Under the pieces are notes generated by a model. It made no database searches. It worked only from the letters and a program-made list of their open reading frames with translations, and had not been told where the DNA came from. Shown here in pieces: positions 34,212-42,992 of a DNA stretch of 52,813 bases. Source of the stretch: Bacteroidales bacterium H5 (GTDB lineage: Bacteria > Bacteroidota > Bacteroidia > Bacteroidales > Muribaculaceae); the NCBI GenBank assembly GCA_001701225.1, contig DAAQ01000019.1, positions 58,484 through 111,296 of the forward strand, in the 5' to 3' direction. How positions within the stretch are numbered: position 1 is the first letter of the stretch; each line of letters opens with the position of its first letter. The position numbers and the translations under genes were made by a program.

Positions 34212-36449
34212 ATGGTCAAAAAGACAAACTCCAAGAACGCCACACAGCAACTTGACGCAATGATCTCGGACTTTGTGGCAAAGCAGGAGAACAATACATA
34301 CAACTACAAGCAGGTCTCGCATGCCATAGGCGCCACAACTCCGATACAGCAGCGCAATGTGGCCCTGCGGCTGGTCGAGCTCGCCTTCAACGGCGACATC
34401 ATCGAGGTTTCGCCGGGCAAATACAAATCGCCCCAGCGCACAAGCGAGGCGACAGGTGTCTTCGTGCGCCGCAGCAACGGCAAGAACTCGGTGATAACCG
34501 ACACGGACGGAGAGGCCATCTTCATTGCCGAACGCAACTCCATGCATGCACTCAACGGCGACAAGGTGCGTATCAACATAGCTGCCCGGCGCCGTGGCCA
34601 GGAGACCGAAGCTGAGGTTGTCGAGATCATAGAGAAGAAGGAGCAGACCTTCATCGGCACGCTCAAGGTCGACAAATATTTCGGCTATCTCCTCACAGAC
34701 TCAAAATATCTCGCCACTGACATCTTCATCCCTAAATCAAAGCTGAAGGGTGGAAAGACCGGCGACAAGGCCGTGGTGCGAATCACCGAATGGAGGGACG
34801 ACAGCAAGAATCCCGCCGGAGAGGTGCTTGACATACTCGGTACCGCAGGCGAGAACAATGCCGAGATACATGCAATCCTGGCCGAGTTCGGACTCCCGTA
34901 CAAGTATCCTGTTGCCGTGGAGAAGGCAGCCGACAAGATTGATGCCGGAATAACCGACGAGGTTGTAGCATCGCGTCTGGATATGCGCGATGTGCTGACA
35001 TTCACCATCGACCCTGCCGATGCCAAGGATTTCGACGACGCCCTGTCGTTCCGTCAGCTTCCCGGAGGCACATACGAGGTAGGCGTCCATATCGCCGATG
35101 TCACCCACTACGTACAGCCCGACACCATCATAGACCGCGAGGCACAGAAACGCGCCACATCTGTTTATCTCGTTGACCGCGTGGTGCCGATGCTTCCCGA
35201 GCATCTGTGCAACGGCATCTGCTCATTGCGTCCCGACGAGGAGAAGCTGGCCTTCTCCGTCATCTTCGAGATGACACCCGACGCCCGTGTGCTCAACTCC
35301 AAGATTGCCCGTACCGTCATCAAGTCCGACCGCCGATTCAGCTACGAGGAGGCACAGAGCGTGATTGAGACAGGCATGGGCGACTGCGTGGAGGCAATCA
35401 CCACCCTCGACGGCCTCGCCAAGATACTCCGCAAAGAGAGATACGAGGATGGCTCGGTTGATTTTGACCGTGCCGAGGTCAAATTTGACATCACACCCGA
35501 GGGAAAACCTACAGGCGTGTATTTCAAGGTCTCCAAGGACGCCAACAAGCTCATCGAGGAGTTCATGCTTCTGGCCAACCGTACCGTGGCAGCTTTCGTC
35601 GGCAAGAACAAGGATAAGCGCAAGAAAGCGAAGGCATTCGTATATCGCGTGCATGACCAGCCTGACGCACAGCGTCTTGCAGATCTCGCAGCCATAGCCC
35701 GCAATTTCGGATACAAGGTGAAATCTGCCGGAACACCGCGCGAGATAAACCGCTCGATAAACAAGATGCTCACCGAGGTAAAGGGTCGCGGCGAGGAAAA
35801 CTATCTGGCCACCCTGGCTATCCGTTCGATGGCCAAGGCAGTCTATTCGACCGAGAATATCGGCCACTACGGACTCGGATTCGAGTATTACACACATTTC
35901 ACATCGCCCATACGCCGCTATCCCGACATGATGGTACACCGTCTGCTGGAAAGATATATGGCAGGCGGACGCAGTGTGAATGTGCAGAAACTCGAGGACC
36001 AGTGCAAGCACTCGAGCGAGATGGAACAGCTTGCAGCCAATGCCGAGCGCGCATCCATAAAATACAAGCAGGTCGAGTATATGCAGGACCACCTCGGCGA
36101 GACATTCTCTGGAATCATCTCGGGTGTAACGGAGTGGGGCCTCTATGTCGAGCTCAACGACAACCTCTGCGAGGGCCTTGTGCCGATGCGCGACCTCGCC
36201 GACGATTTCTATGATTTCGACGAGAAGAACCATTGCCTCGTCGGTCGTCGTCACAACAACCGTTACCGCCTCGGCGACAATGTCGACATACGTGTGGCAC
36301 GCGCCGATCTTGAGAAGAAACAGCTCGATTTCGTCCTGGTCGACGACAAGGGCAACGCCATGAGGGGCGATGACCACATGGGCCGCAAGGCATCCGTAAA
36401 AGAAGCATTGTCAAATCAGCACGGCAAGAAAAAACGTCGCAAAAAGTGA
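34212..36449 (+). CDS. rnr: Ribonuclease R
   Basis: RNase R is a processive 3'-5' exoribonuclease able to digest structured RNA. The 745-residue protein has an N-terminal winged-helix-like segment, two cold-shock domains (from about 85), the catalytic RNB domain with TIDPADAKDFDDALSF (metal-binding aspartates) and HFTSPIRRYPDMMVHRLL, then an S1 domain (FSGIISGVTEWGLYVEL) and a basic tail with KKKRRKK. The ATG at 34212 (MVKKTNSKN) is preferred; an in-frame ATG at 34167 would add 15 atypical residues. The stop TGA overlaps the GTG start of the prenyl synthase. Confidence 0.94.
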   Translation: MVKKTNSKNATQQLDAMISDFVAKQENNTYNYKQVSHAIGATTPIQQRNVALRLVELAFNGDIIEVSPGKYKSPQRTSEATGVFVRRSNGKNSVITDTDGEAIFIAERNSMHALNGDKVRINIAARRRGQETEAEVVEIIEKKEQTFIGTLKVDKYFGYLLTDSKYLATDIFIPKSKLKGGKTGDKAVVRITEWRDDSKNPAGEVLDILGTAGENNAEIHAILAEFGLPYKYPVAVEKAADKIDAGITDEVVASRLDMRDVLTFTIDPADAKDFDDALSFRQLPGGTYEVGVHIADVTHYVQPDTIIDREAQKRATSVYLVDRVVPMLPEHLCNGICSLRPDEEKLAFSVIFEMTPDARVLNSKIARTVIKSDRRFSYEEAQSVIETGMGDCVEAITTLDGLAKILRKERYEDGSVDFDRAEVKFDITPEGKPTGVYFKVSKDANKLIEEFMLLANRTVAAFVGKNKDKRKKAKAFVYRVHDQPDAQRLADLAAIARNFGYKVKSAGTPREINRSINKMLTEVKGRGEENYLATLAIRSMAKAVYSTENIGHYGLGFEYYTHFTSPIRRYPDMMVHRLLERYMAGGRSVNVQKLEDQCKHSSEMEQLAANAERASIKYKQVEYMQDHLGETFSGIISGVTEWGLYVELNDNLCEGLVPMRDLADDFYDFDEKNHCLVGRRHNNRYRLGDNVDIRVARADLEKKQLDFVLVDDKGNAMRGDDHMGRKASVKEALSNQHGKKKRRKK

Positions 36450-37408
36450 AAGATTATCAGCAATATCTCGCCATGGTCGGCGAGGCTATATCAAGACTCC
36501 ATCTGCCTGACAAGCCGGCAGGTCTCTACAACCCGATTACATATACCCTTGACTGCGGAGGGAAACGGCTTCGCCCGGTTCTGACCCTCGCTGCGTGTCA
36601 GGCTATGGGCAAAGACCCGATGACGGCAATACATCAGGCCATCGCCATAGAGATGTTCCATAATTTCACGTTGCTCCATGATGATGTCATGGATAAGGCA
36701 GATGTGCGCCGCGGACGTCCTACGGTACATGTCAAATGGAACGAGCAGACCGCCATCCTGTCGGGTGACGCCATGCTCACCACCTCGACCATGCTCCTCG
36801 CCGTCAAAGCCGGAGACAAACTGCAGACAGCTCTTGAACTGTTTAACGGCACTGCCATGAACATCTACGAGGGACAGCAGTATGACATGGATTTCGAGTC
36901 GCGCACGGATGTCACCGTCGAGGAGTACATGGAGATGATAAGGCTGAAGACATCGGTGCTTCTTGGATGTGCATGTGCCATGGGCGCGCTCATGGCCGGA
37001 GCCCCTATGGAGACCCAGATTAGATTCTTCGACTACGGCGTGAATCTCGGGCTGGCCTTCCAGCTTCAGGACGACTATCTTGACACATACGGCAATCCCG
37101 AGACTTTCGGCAAGGCAATCGGAGGAGACATCCTGAACGACAAGAAGACCTGGCTGCTCATAATGGCCCTCAACGAAGACAAGACGGGAACGGTTAAATC
37201 ACTGCTCGGAAGCCGTGAGAATCCTCAGGAGAAGATAGCCAAAGTCCGCGAGGTATATGACCGTCTCAACCTCCCCGAGAGAATCCATGAGCTGATAAGC
37301 GCATATATCGACACTGCAATTAAGTGTCTTGACCATCTTGAACTCGGACCCGAGGCGCGAGCCTTCTTCATGGATCTTGCGCTCAAATCTGCATCACGCG
37401 ACAAGTGA
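36446..37408 (+). CDS. Polyprenyl diphosphate synthase
   Basis: A 320-residue trans-prenyl transferase that extends isoprenoid chains from IPP units. The first aspartate-rich motif is LLHDDVMDKADVRRGRPT (DDxxD) and the second QLQDDYLDTYG (DDxxD), with the GGKRLRP region near residue 35. A Phe lies five residues before the first motif, which in this family tends to shorten the product, so a farnesyl or geranylgeranyl product is possible but not certain. The start is GTG, sharing GTGA with the rnr stop; the tatD start does the same with this stop. Such coupling argues for one transcript rnr-synthase-tatD. Confidence 0.9.
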   Translation: MKDYQQYLAMVGEAISRLHLPDKPAGLYNPITYTLDCGGKRLRPVLTLAACQAMGKDPMTAIHQAIAIEMFHNFTLLHDDVMDKADVRRGRPTVHVKWNEQTAILSGDAMLTTSTMLLAVKAGDKLQTALELFNGTAMNIYEGQQYDMDFESRTDVTVEEYMEMIRLKTSVLLGCACAMGALMAGAPMETQIRFFDYGVNLGLAFQLQDDYLDTYGNPETFGKAIGGDILNDKKTWLLIMALNEDKTGTVKSLLGSRENPQEKIAKVREVYDRLNLPERIHELISAYIDTAIKCLDHLELGPEARAFFMDLALKSASRDK

Positions 37409-38184
37409 GCCTGTTTGACACCCATACACATCTTTACCTCCCGGAGTTTGAGGAAGATGCGACATCGGCGGTTGACCGCGCCATCGAGGCGGGGGTCAGC
37501 CGCCTGATGCTCCCCAATGTAGACCTGAACACAGTGGAGCCATTGATTGAGCTGCACAAGAAATATCCCGACAGCACATTGATGGCCATGGGACTGCATC
37601 CGACGGAGATAGGGGAGAGCTACAGGGACGACCTGGCCAAAATCAAAAATATCCTGTATTCCGCGCCCGATGATTTCAAGGCTGTCGGCGAGATTGGCAT
37701 TGACCTTTACTGGGACAAGAGCTTCCGCAAGGAGCAGATGGAGGCTTTTGGCGAACAGGTGCGCTGGGCTGTGGAACTCGACAAGCCGGTAATAATACAT
37801 TGCCGCGAAGGACTTGACGAGACGCTTGAGGTGCTGAACGGATTCGATTCGAAGCCAAAAGCGGTTTTCCATAGTTTCGGAGGTACCTCCGAGGATGTCA
37901 GGCGCATACTCGGGACAGGCGATTTCTATTTCGGCATCAACGGCATCGTGACATTCAAGAACTCGAAACTCCGCGAGACCCTTCCTGCCATTCCGATTGA
38001 CAGGCTTGTCCTTGAGACAGACTCGCCATATCTTGCCCCGGTTCCATACCGAGGGAAACGCAATGAGAGCGCATACATTGTCAAGACTGCCCGTATTGTG
38101 GCTGACACTCTCGGTATCACCTTCGACGAACTTGCCGGGATTACGACAACGAATGCGAAAAATTTGTTCTGCCTCACTGACTAA
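37405..38184 (+). CDS. TatD-family metal-dependent hydrolase
   Basis: A 259-residue TIM-barrel hydrolase of the TatD/YcfH/YjjV group, members of which act as DNases or deoxyaminoacyl-tRNA-like hydrolases. The metal ligands appear in order: FDTHTHLYLPEF (HxH), GEIGIDLYWD (Glu), VIIHCREGLDE (His), VFHSFGGTSED (His) and VLETDSPYLAP (Asp). The length matches E. coli TatD (260). The start is GTG within GTGA at the stop of the previous gene. Substrate cannot be told from sequence. Confidence 0.9.
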   Translation: MSLFDTHTHLYLPEFEEDATSAVDRAIEAGVSRLMLPNVDLNTVEPLIELHKKYPDSTLMAMGLHPTEIGESYRDDLAKIKNILYSAPDDFKAVGEIGIDLYWDKSFRKEQMEAFGEQVRWAVELDKPVIIHCREGLDETLEVLNGFDSKPKAVFHSFGGTSEDVRRILGTGDFYFGINGIVTFKNSKLRETLPAIPIDRLVLETDSPYLAPVPYRGKRNESAYIVKTARIVADTLGITFDELAGITTTNAKNLFCLTD

Positions 38185-38211
38185 AAGCACCTTCCGTTAC
38201 GTTAAGTTTAT

Positions 38212-39150
38212 ATGAGACTTACGTTGACAATCACATTCCTTGCACTGATTTCATTACTCTCGTCCGCACAGGACTCGCTTTGGGTACATGTCAATATTCC
38301 CGTCGCGTGCATACGCGATGGCAAAAGCCATGCATCAGAGATGACATCCCAGGCTATCATGGGCACACCGATGCTCGTCCTCGAAGATGATGGCGGTGAA
38401 TGGCTCAGGCTTCAGGGCCCTGATGGATACGAGGGATATATGAATGTCTCGAGTGTGGCACGTTTGTCACATCCCGCCATGCTTGAATGGCGCAGGTCGC
38501 CAAGAGTCACCGTGACATCGTTTGAAGAGAGCATGGTGTATGCTGATACAACCGACATCAGTCCGCGCAACTCCGTGTCACAGCTCGTCAATGGCTCAAT
38601 ACTCTCCGGCCACAGATCGGATGGAAAGTTCTCGGAAATCACGCTCCCCGACGGACGTCACGGCTGGATACTCTCATCAGCCGTAACCCCTATAGAGCAA
38701 TGGGCGACACAGCCATTCGACGCCGAAGCAGTGCTCGGCCGATGTTACCGGCTGATGGGAGCGCCTTATCTCTGGGGTGCATGCTCGACTAAAAGCGTTG
38801 ACTGCTCCGGCCTTGTGAGGGTGGCTTTGTATGCCAACGGAATACTCACGCTGCGCGACGCCCGTCAGCAGATTGAGATTGGTCGCCGCATCGAACCCGA
38901 TGACACAGCATCCCTGCGACCTGCCGACCTGCTGTTTTTCAGTTCGGTGCCCGACGGCCGCATCTCGCATGTCGCCGTATATGACCGTGACCGACTATAC
39001 ATCCACTCATCGGGACGTGTCAAGACCAACCGCATGGATGCCTCTGACCCGGATTTCGGGCCGAGGACATATCGTGGAGCCTCGCGCATCGACGGCATGA
39101 CGGGGACGCCCGGAATCTGGCAAATAATAGACCATCCCTGGTATTTCTGA
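38212..39150 (+). CDS. NlpC/P60 cell-wall peptidase with SH3-like domains
   Basis: A 312-residue exported cysteine peptidase. A signal peptide (about 3-19, cleavage after SSA) is followed by two SH3-like domains (about 20-170), each with a WLRLQGPDGYEGYMN or GRHGWIL type core, and a C-terminal NlpC/P60 domain. Catalytic Cys lies in SVDCSGLVRVAL, catalytic His in GRISHVAVY, and a third polar residue in YIHSSGRVKTN. Such enzymes cut between D-Glu and the diamino acid of muropeptides, often in recycling. It starts 27 bp after tatD and precedes cstA by 7 bp. Confidence 0.9.
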   Translation: MRLTLTITFLALISLLSSAQDSLWVHVNIPVACIRDGKSHASEMTSQAIMGTPMLVLEDDGGEWLRLQGPDGYEGYMNVSSVARLSHPAMLEWRRSPRVTVTSFEESMVYADTTDISPRNSVSQLVNGSILSGHRSDGKFSEITLPDGRHGWILSSAVTPIEQWATQPFDAEAVLGRCYRLMGAPYLWGACSTKSVDCSGLVRVALYANGILTLRDARQQIEIGRRIEPDDTASLRPADLLFFSSVPDGRISHVAVYDRDRLYIHSSGRVKTNRMDASDPDFGPRTYRGASRIDGMTGTPGIWQIIDHPWYF

Positions 39151-39157
39151 TAAAACC

Positions 39158-40594
39158 ATGATAACTTTCATCATCTGTCTGGCGCTCCTCGTGACCGCCT
39201 ATTTCACTTATGGCCGCTATCTTGAGAAGGTGGCCGATGCCGATGACTCTAACCCGACGCCATCCATGCGCATGGCAGACGGTGTAGACTATATTCCCAT
39301 GCCGAGATGGAGAGTGTTCCTGATACAGCTGCTCAACATCGCTGGCACAGGTCCAATCTTCGGCGCTATCCTCGGTGCCTGTTTTGGCCCGGTCGCATTC
39401 CTGTGGATCACATTGGGAGGAATATTCTTCGGCGCTATGCATGACTATCTTTCAGGCATACTTATCCTCCGTCACGACGGCAAGAGTCTGCCAGAGGTGA
39501 TAGGCGAGTATCTCGGACTAAACGCCCGTGCAGTGGTGAGGGTCTTCTCGGTCGGTCTTCTCGTCCTCGTCGGGGCGGTATTCATACTCAGCCCGGCCCA
39601 GTTGCTGGCATCAATGGTTCCCGCGGTCGGCAAGGATGCCTGGGTATGGATTATCCTCGTATATTATGTCATAGCTACAATGCTCCCTGTCGACAAGGTG
39701 ATAGGGAAGCTCTATCCTATATTCGGTATCGCGCTCATCGCCATGGCAGCCGGACTGCTTTTCGTCATCCTTTCCGGCGCATATCCCGTGCCTGAACTGA
39801 CGACACTGCACAATTTCCAGCTCGACCCCGAGAAACTCCCCATTATCCCGACTCTTTTCATCACTATAGCCTGTGGGGCCATCTCCGGCTTCCATGCCAC
39901 ACAGTCGCCGCTGATGGCACGCTGCGTGACATCCGAGAAGAAATGCCGCTCGGTGTTCTACGGGTCGATGATTTCGGAGAGCGTCATAGCACTGATCTGG
40001 GCTGCGGTTGCCATGGCATTTTTCTATGGACCTACCGGTCTGGGCGAACAGCTTGCAGAGCATGGTGGCAATGCCGCCTGGGCTGTCGATGTAATCTCCC
40101 GATCGACCCTCGGCACTGTCGGCGCTGTGCTTGCGTTGCTCGGTGTCGTGGCGGCTCCCATCACATCGGGCGATACCGCCTTCCGTGGCGCGCGTCTTAT
40201 CGTGGCCGATGTCTTCAACATAGACCAGCGTCCGATTTTGAAACGCTTTGTCATCTGCATACCGCTCTTCGCCATCGGATATGGCATCACGCTGATTAAT
40301 TTCGATGTCGTATGGAGATATTTCGCATGGGCCAACCAGGCCCTGGCATGTGTGGTGTTATGGACTATCTTCGTGTGGCTTGCACGCAATGCCAAGAACT
40401 ACTGGATAGCCCTGATCCCGGCTCTTTTCATGACATTTGTTGAAACATATTTCGTGCTTATCTCCCCGCAGTTCTTCGGATTTGGACATCACGGCCTGTG
40501 CATGGCCTGTGCTGTGGCACTTACATTCGGTTTCATGTATCTCGCCACAAAGTGTGTCAAGGGGAGCTCGAAACTGATCCCTGCTGAAAAATGA
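39158..40594 (+). CDS. cstA: CstA-family transporter (carbon starvation protein A)
   Basis: A 478-residue protein with about twelve to thirteen transmembrane helices. The N-terminal MITFIICLALLVTAYFTYGRY and PSMRMADGVDYIPMPRW, then GAILGACFGPVAFLWI and SGILILRHDGKSLPEVIG, match CstA, known in E. coli as a peptide and pyruvate importer of 701 residues. This shorter version, common in Bacteroidota to my recollection, lacks part of the C-terminal region. It starts 7 bp after the peptidase, so peptide uptake next to muropeptide cleavage would make sense (inference). The stop overlaps the DUF4286 start by four bases. Confidence 0.9.
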   Translation: MITFIICLALLVTAYFTYGRYLEKVADADDSNPTPSMRMADGVDYIPMPRWRVFLIQLLNIAGTGPIFGAILGACFGPVAFLWITLGGIFFGAMHDYLSGILILRHDGKSLPEVIGEYLGLNARAVVRVFSVGLLVLVGAVFILSPAQLLASMVPAVGKDAWVWIILVYYVIATMLPVDKVIGKLYPIFGIALIAMAAGLLFVILSGAYPVPELTTLHNFQLDPEKLPIIPTLFITIACGAISGFHATQSPLMARCVTSEKKCRSVFYGSMISESVIALIWAAVAMAFFYGPTGLGEQLAEHGGNAAWAVDVISRSTLGTVGAVLALLGVVAAPITSGDTAFRGARLIVADVFNIDQRPILKRFVICIPLFAIGYGITLINFDVVWRYFAWANQALACVVLWTIFVWLARNAKNYWIALIPALFMTFVETYFVLISPQFFGFGHHGLCMACAVALTFGFMYLATKCVKGSSKLIPAEK

Positions 40595-40887
40595 TAATTG
40601 TCAATACAACATTCTATGTCGAGACATCCCTCGAGAAAGAGTTCATCTCGTGGGTCAAGGATACCTATATCCCCGGCTCGCCCCTGACACGCCCCTCCGT
40701 GGCAAGGATACTCGGTGCTGTCGAGGAGGGCATGACAGCTTTTGCCGTCCGTATGCATGCACCCACTGTCGCCGCCGCCGATGCCTGGGATAACGGGCAG
40801 GGCGCCTTGTTGCGGGGAATACTTGCCGAAAAATATGGACAGCGGATCCTGCATTTCACCACAATGATGGAGAATATACCCCTGTGA
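40591..40887 (+). CDS. DUF4286 family protein
   Basis: A 98-residue cytoplasmic protein; MIIVNTTFYVETSLEKEFISWVKDTYIP is the hallmark start of DUF4286, a Bacteroidota family with a ferredoxin-like (dimeric alpha-beta barrel) fold by pattern and no known role. It overlaps cstA by four bases and ruvC by one base (TGATG), which places it in a tight operon. The conserved position before ruvC is recalled from other genomes but does not define a function. Confidence 0.85.
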   Translation: MIIVNTTFYVETSLEKEFISWVKDTYIPGSPLTRPSVARILGAVEEGMTAFAVRMHAPTVAAADAWDNGQGALLRGILAEKYGQRILHFTTMMENIPL

Positions 40888-41465
40888 TGGCCGACCAGTC
40901 GCTGAAACAGTTTGACAGAATAATAATCGGCATAGACCCCGGCACAAATGTGATGGGATATGGTATTCTTGGTGTTAAAGCAAAGAAACCGATGCTGATA
41001 GCTCTCGGAGTGATAAAGCTGGACCGCTTCGAGAGCCATTATCTGCGTCTGCGCAGGATATATGACCGTGTTCTGTCGCTGACCGAGCAGTATCTGCCAG
41101 ACGAGATGGCCATCGAGGCTCCATTCTTCGGCAAGAATGTGCAGTCCATGCTCAAGCTTGGCCGAGCGCAGGGTGTGGCCATGGCCGCCGCGCTGTCGCG
41201 CGATGTGCCGATAACCGAATATGAACCGAGCAAAATAAAGATGGCCATCACCGGGACAGGTGCGGCCTCCAAGGAACAGGTTCGCGAGATGCTGAGAAGA
41301 ATTCTGTCGATTCCTGCCGAGAGCCTTGATATAGAGCTTGACGCTACGGATGCTCTCGGAGCAGCTCTGTGCCACTTTTACGAATCCGCTAAACCGGCCA
41401 TAGCCAAAGGTCCGCGTTCCTGGAAGGATTTCATCGCCAGGAATCCCGACAGGGTGAAGGGGTGA
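40887..41465 (+). CDS. ruvC: Crossover junction endodeoxyribonuclease RuvC
   Basis: RuvC resolves Holliday junctions with RuvAB. The 192-residue protein has the four acidic catalytic positions: GIDPGTNVMGYG (Asp), MAIEAPFFGKN (Glu), and ELDATDALGAALCH (two Asp). It is longer than E. coli RuvC (173) by a C-terminal basic tail. The ATG at 40887 overlaps the upstream stop (TGATG); a GTG three bases earlier is less likely. The gene converges on a glycosyltransferase with only 2 bp between the stops and no room for a terminator. Confidence 0.95.
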   Translation: MADQSLKQFDRIIIGIDPGTNVMGYGILGVKAKKPMLIALGVIKLDRFESHYLRLRRIYDRVLSLTEQYLPDEMAIEAPFFGKNVQSMLKLGRAQGVAMAAALSRDVPITEYEPSKIKMAITGTGAASKEQVREMLRRILSIPAESLDIELDATDALGAALCHFYESAKPAIAKGPRSWKDFIARNPDRVKG

Positions 41466-41467
41466 GG

Positions 41468-42205
41468 TCAGAATTTCCTCTTGAAATCGCGGATGGCAAA
41501 TCCGATATGCCGCCAAAGAGTCGGGAACAGTCCATAGTATTTTGACATTATATTGAACCGTTCCATAAGCGATGCGCTATGATTGCGCGTCGTGAGTCCT
41601 TCGGAAAGATAGTCGATTATCACACCGTCGATATAATGGTTGCGGTGCGAGCGCTGCAGACATCTTATGCACCACTCATAGTCGGCCGAGAACCTGAATC
41701 GCGTATCATAATTATTGGTCAGCTTGCGCAACACTATAAAGGCCTGATGACACACCACCATGCCTGTCTTGAATGACTCGAGACTGAGGTCAGAAGGCGC
41801 TGTGAGATGACGGTCTGAGATTTTTTTGCCCGAGGCATCCACTATGTCGGTCTGCCCGTAGATGATTCCAGGATAGTCGTGATCCATGGCTGCATCGGCA
41901 ATCGTCTGGAGTGTGTCGGAGGAATGGAACGCGTCTCCTGCATTCAGGAACATCACATAATCCCCATCTGCCATCCCGAGACCTTTGTTCATGGCATCAT
42001 AGAGGCCGTTGTCAGGCTCTGACACCATCTTCATGTTCGGGATACCGGCGTCGAGCGCAAGTTGCACGGTAGAATCAGTCGAACCGCCATCAACAAGTAT
42101 GAACTCATATAGCCCGCATGTCTGCTCGCGGATGCTGCGCAGGGTTGCGGGGAGTGTCGACCCGGCATTACGGGTTACGGTGATTATCGAGATGAGCGGG
42201 TTCAT
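41468..42205 (-). CDS. Family 2 glycosyltransferase
   Basis: A 245-residue GT-A fold enzyme that transfers a sugar from a nucleotide sugar. ISIITVTRNAGSTLPATLRSI, FILVDGGSTDSTVQLA (first Asp motif) and VMFLNAGDAFHSSDTL (in place of DxD) are typical of the WcaE/colanic-type GT2 group, and DYEWCIRCLQR carries the usual ED/DxxW-like acceptor motif. No membrane helix is seen, though the basic C-terminus (IRDFKRKF) could touch the membrane. It stands alone rather than in a polysaccharide cluster. It has a good promoter at 42243-42274 and is divergent from recR. Confidence 0.9.
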   Translation of the reverse strand: MNPLISIITVTRNAGSTLPATLRSIREQTCGLYEFILVDGGSTDSTVQLALDAGIPNMKMVSEPDNGLYDAMNKGLGMADGDYVMFLNAGDAFHSSDTLQTIADAAMDHDYPGIIYGQTDIVDASGKKISDRHLTAPSDLSLESFKTGMVVCHQAFIVLRKLTNNYDTRFRFSADYEWCIRCLQRSHRNHYIDGVIIDYLSEGLTTRNHSASLMERFNIMSKYYGLFPTLWRHIGFAIRDFKRKF

Positions 42206-42242
42206 AGCCGTGATTGTTTTATCGGATGCATGGACGTATGTG

Positions 42243-42274
42243 CAAATTTAGTTATTTCCACAATCCGCGCCAAA
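42243..42274 (-). promoter_or_regulatory. Glycosyltransferase promoter (minus strand)
   Basis: Read on the minus strand, TTTG (42274-42271), 20 bp, TAAATTTG (42250-42243): a full match to both elements, with a leader of about 30 nt. Confidence 0.75.
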
Positions 42275-42306
42275 TAATCGGGACAAATTCGGATTAAAGA
42301 TTTTCA

Positions 42307-42332
42307 ATAATCGCAGATAATCGCTAACTTTG
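42307..42332 (+). promoter_or_regulatory. recR promoter -7 element with phased repeats
   Basis: TAACTTTG is at 42325-42332, 26 bp before recR. Just before it, ATAATCGC is repeated at 42307 and 42317, and ATAATCG also occurs at 42274, giving 10- and 33-bp spacings, close to whole helical turns. Confidence 0.5.
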
Positions 42333-42357
42333 ATGTAGAAAAAACGAACTATATCTA

Positions 42358-42984
42358 ATGAATCAGGAATTTGCATCGCGCCTTCTCGAGGAGGCGGTGA
42401 CCGAACTTTCGCGGCTGCCAGGCATCGGGCGCAAGACGGCCCTGCGTCTGGCCTTGCACATTTTGCGGGGTGACGAAGCCCGTGGCATCCGCCTCGGACA
42501 GGCCATAATAGATATGCGTCAGGGTGTGAGATATTGCGACGTATGCCATAATATCTCCGAGACAGAAATCTGCCCGATATGTGCCGACCCCTCGAGAGAT
42601 GCGCGCACAATCTGCGTGGTGGAGACTGTAAAGGATGTGATGAGCTTTGAGAACACAGGCCAGTACACGGGACTCTACCATGTTTTGGGCGGAGTCATAT
42701 CGCCAATGGACGGAATCGGCCCCGACCAACTTGAGATTGCATCACTCATATCGCGTGTAGAGGCCGGCGAGATTGACGAGGTGATATTGGCTCTCAGCGC
42801 AACTATGGATGGGGAGACCACCAATTTCTATATTTACCGCAAACTTGCGCCGTACCCCGACGTCAAGATAACACAGCTTGCGCGCGGCGTGTCGGTGGGC
42901 AACGAGATTGAATATACCGATGAGATAACCCTCGGACGTTCGCTGCTCAACCGTACACTCTTCGCGGATTCAATCAAGAAATAG
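42358..42984 (+). CDS. recR: Recombination protein RecR
   Basis: RecR works with RecO and RecF in gap repair and loads RecA. The 208-residue protein (E. coli 201) has a helix-hairpin-helix (LSRLPGIGRKTALRLALH), a C4 zinc finger (CDVCHNISETEICPICADP) and a Toprim domain (TICVVETVKDVMSFE, later ALSATMDGE). The C-terminal segment VSVGNEIEYTDEITL is the expected end. It has its own promoter and converges on the ABC-F gene with 8 bp between the stops. Confidence 0.95.
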   Translation: MNQEFASRLLEEAVTELSRLPGIGRKTALRLALHILRGDEARGIRLGQAIIDMRQGVRYCDVCHNISETEICPICADPSRDARTICVVETVKDVMSFENTGQYTGLYHVLGGVISPMDGIGPDQLEIASLISRVEAGEIDEVILALSATMDGETTNFYIYRKLAPYPDVKITQLARGVSVGNEIEYTDEITLGRSLLNRTLFADSIKK

Positions 42985-42992
42985 GAGTCGGC

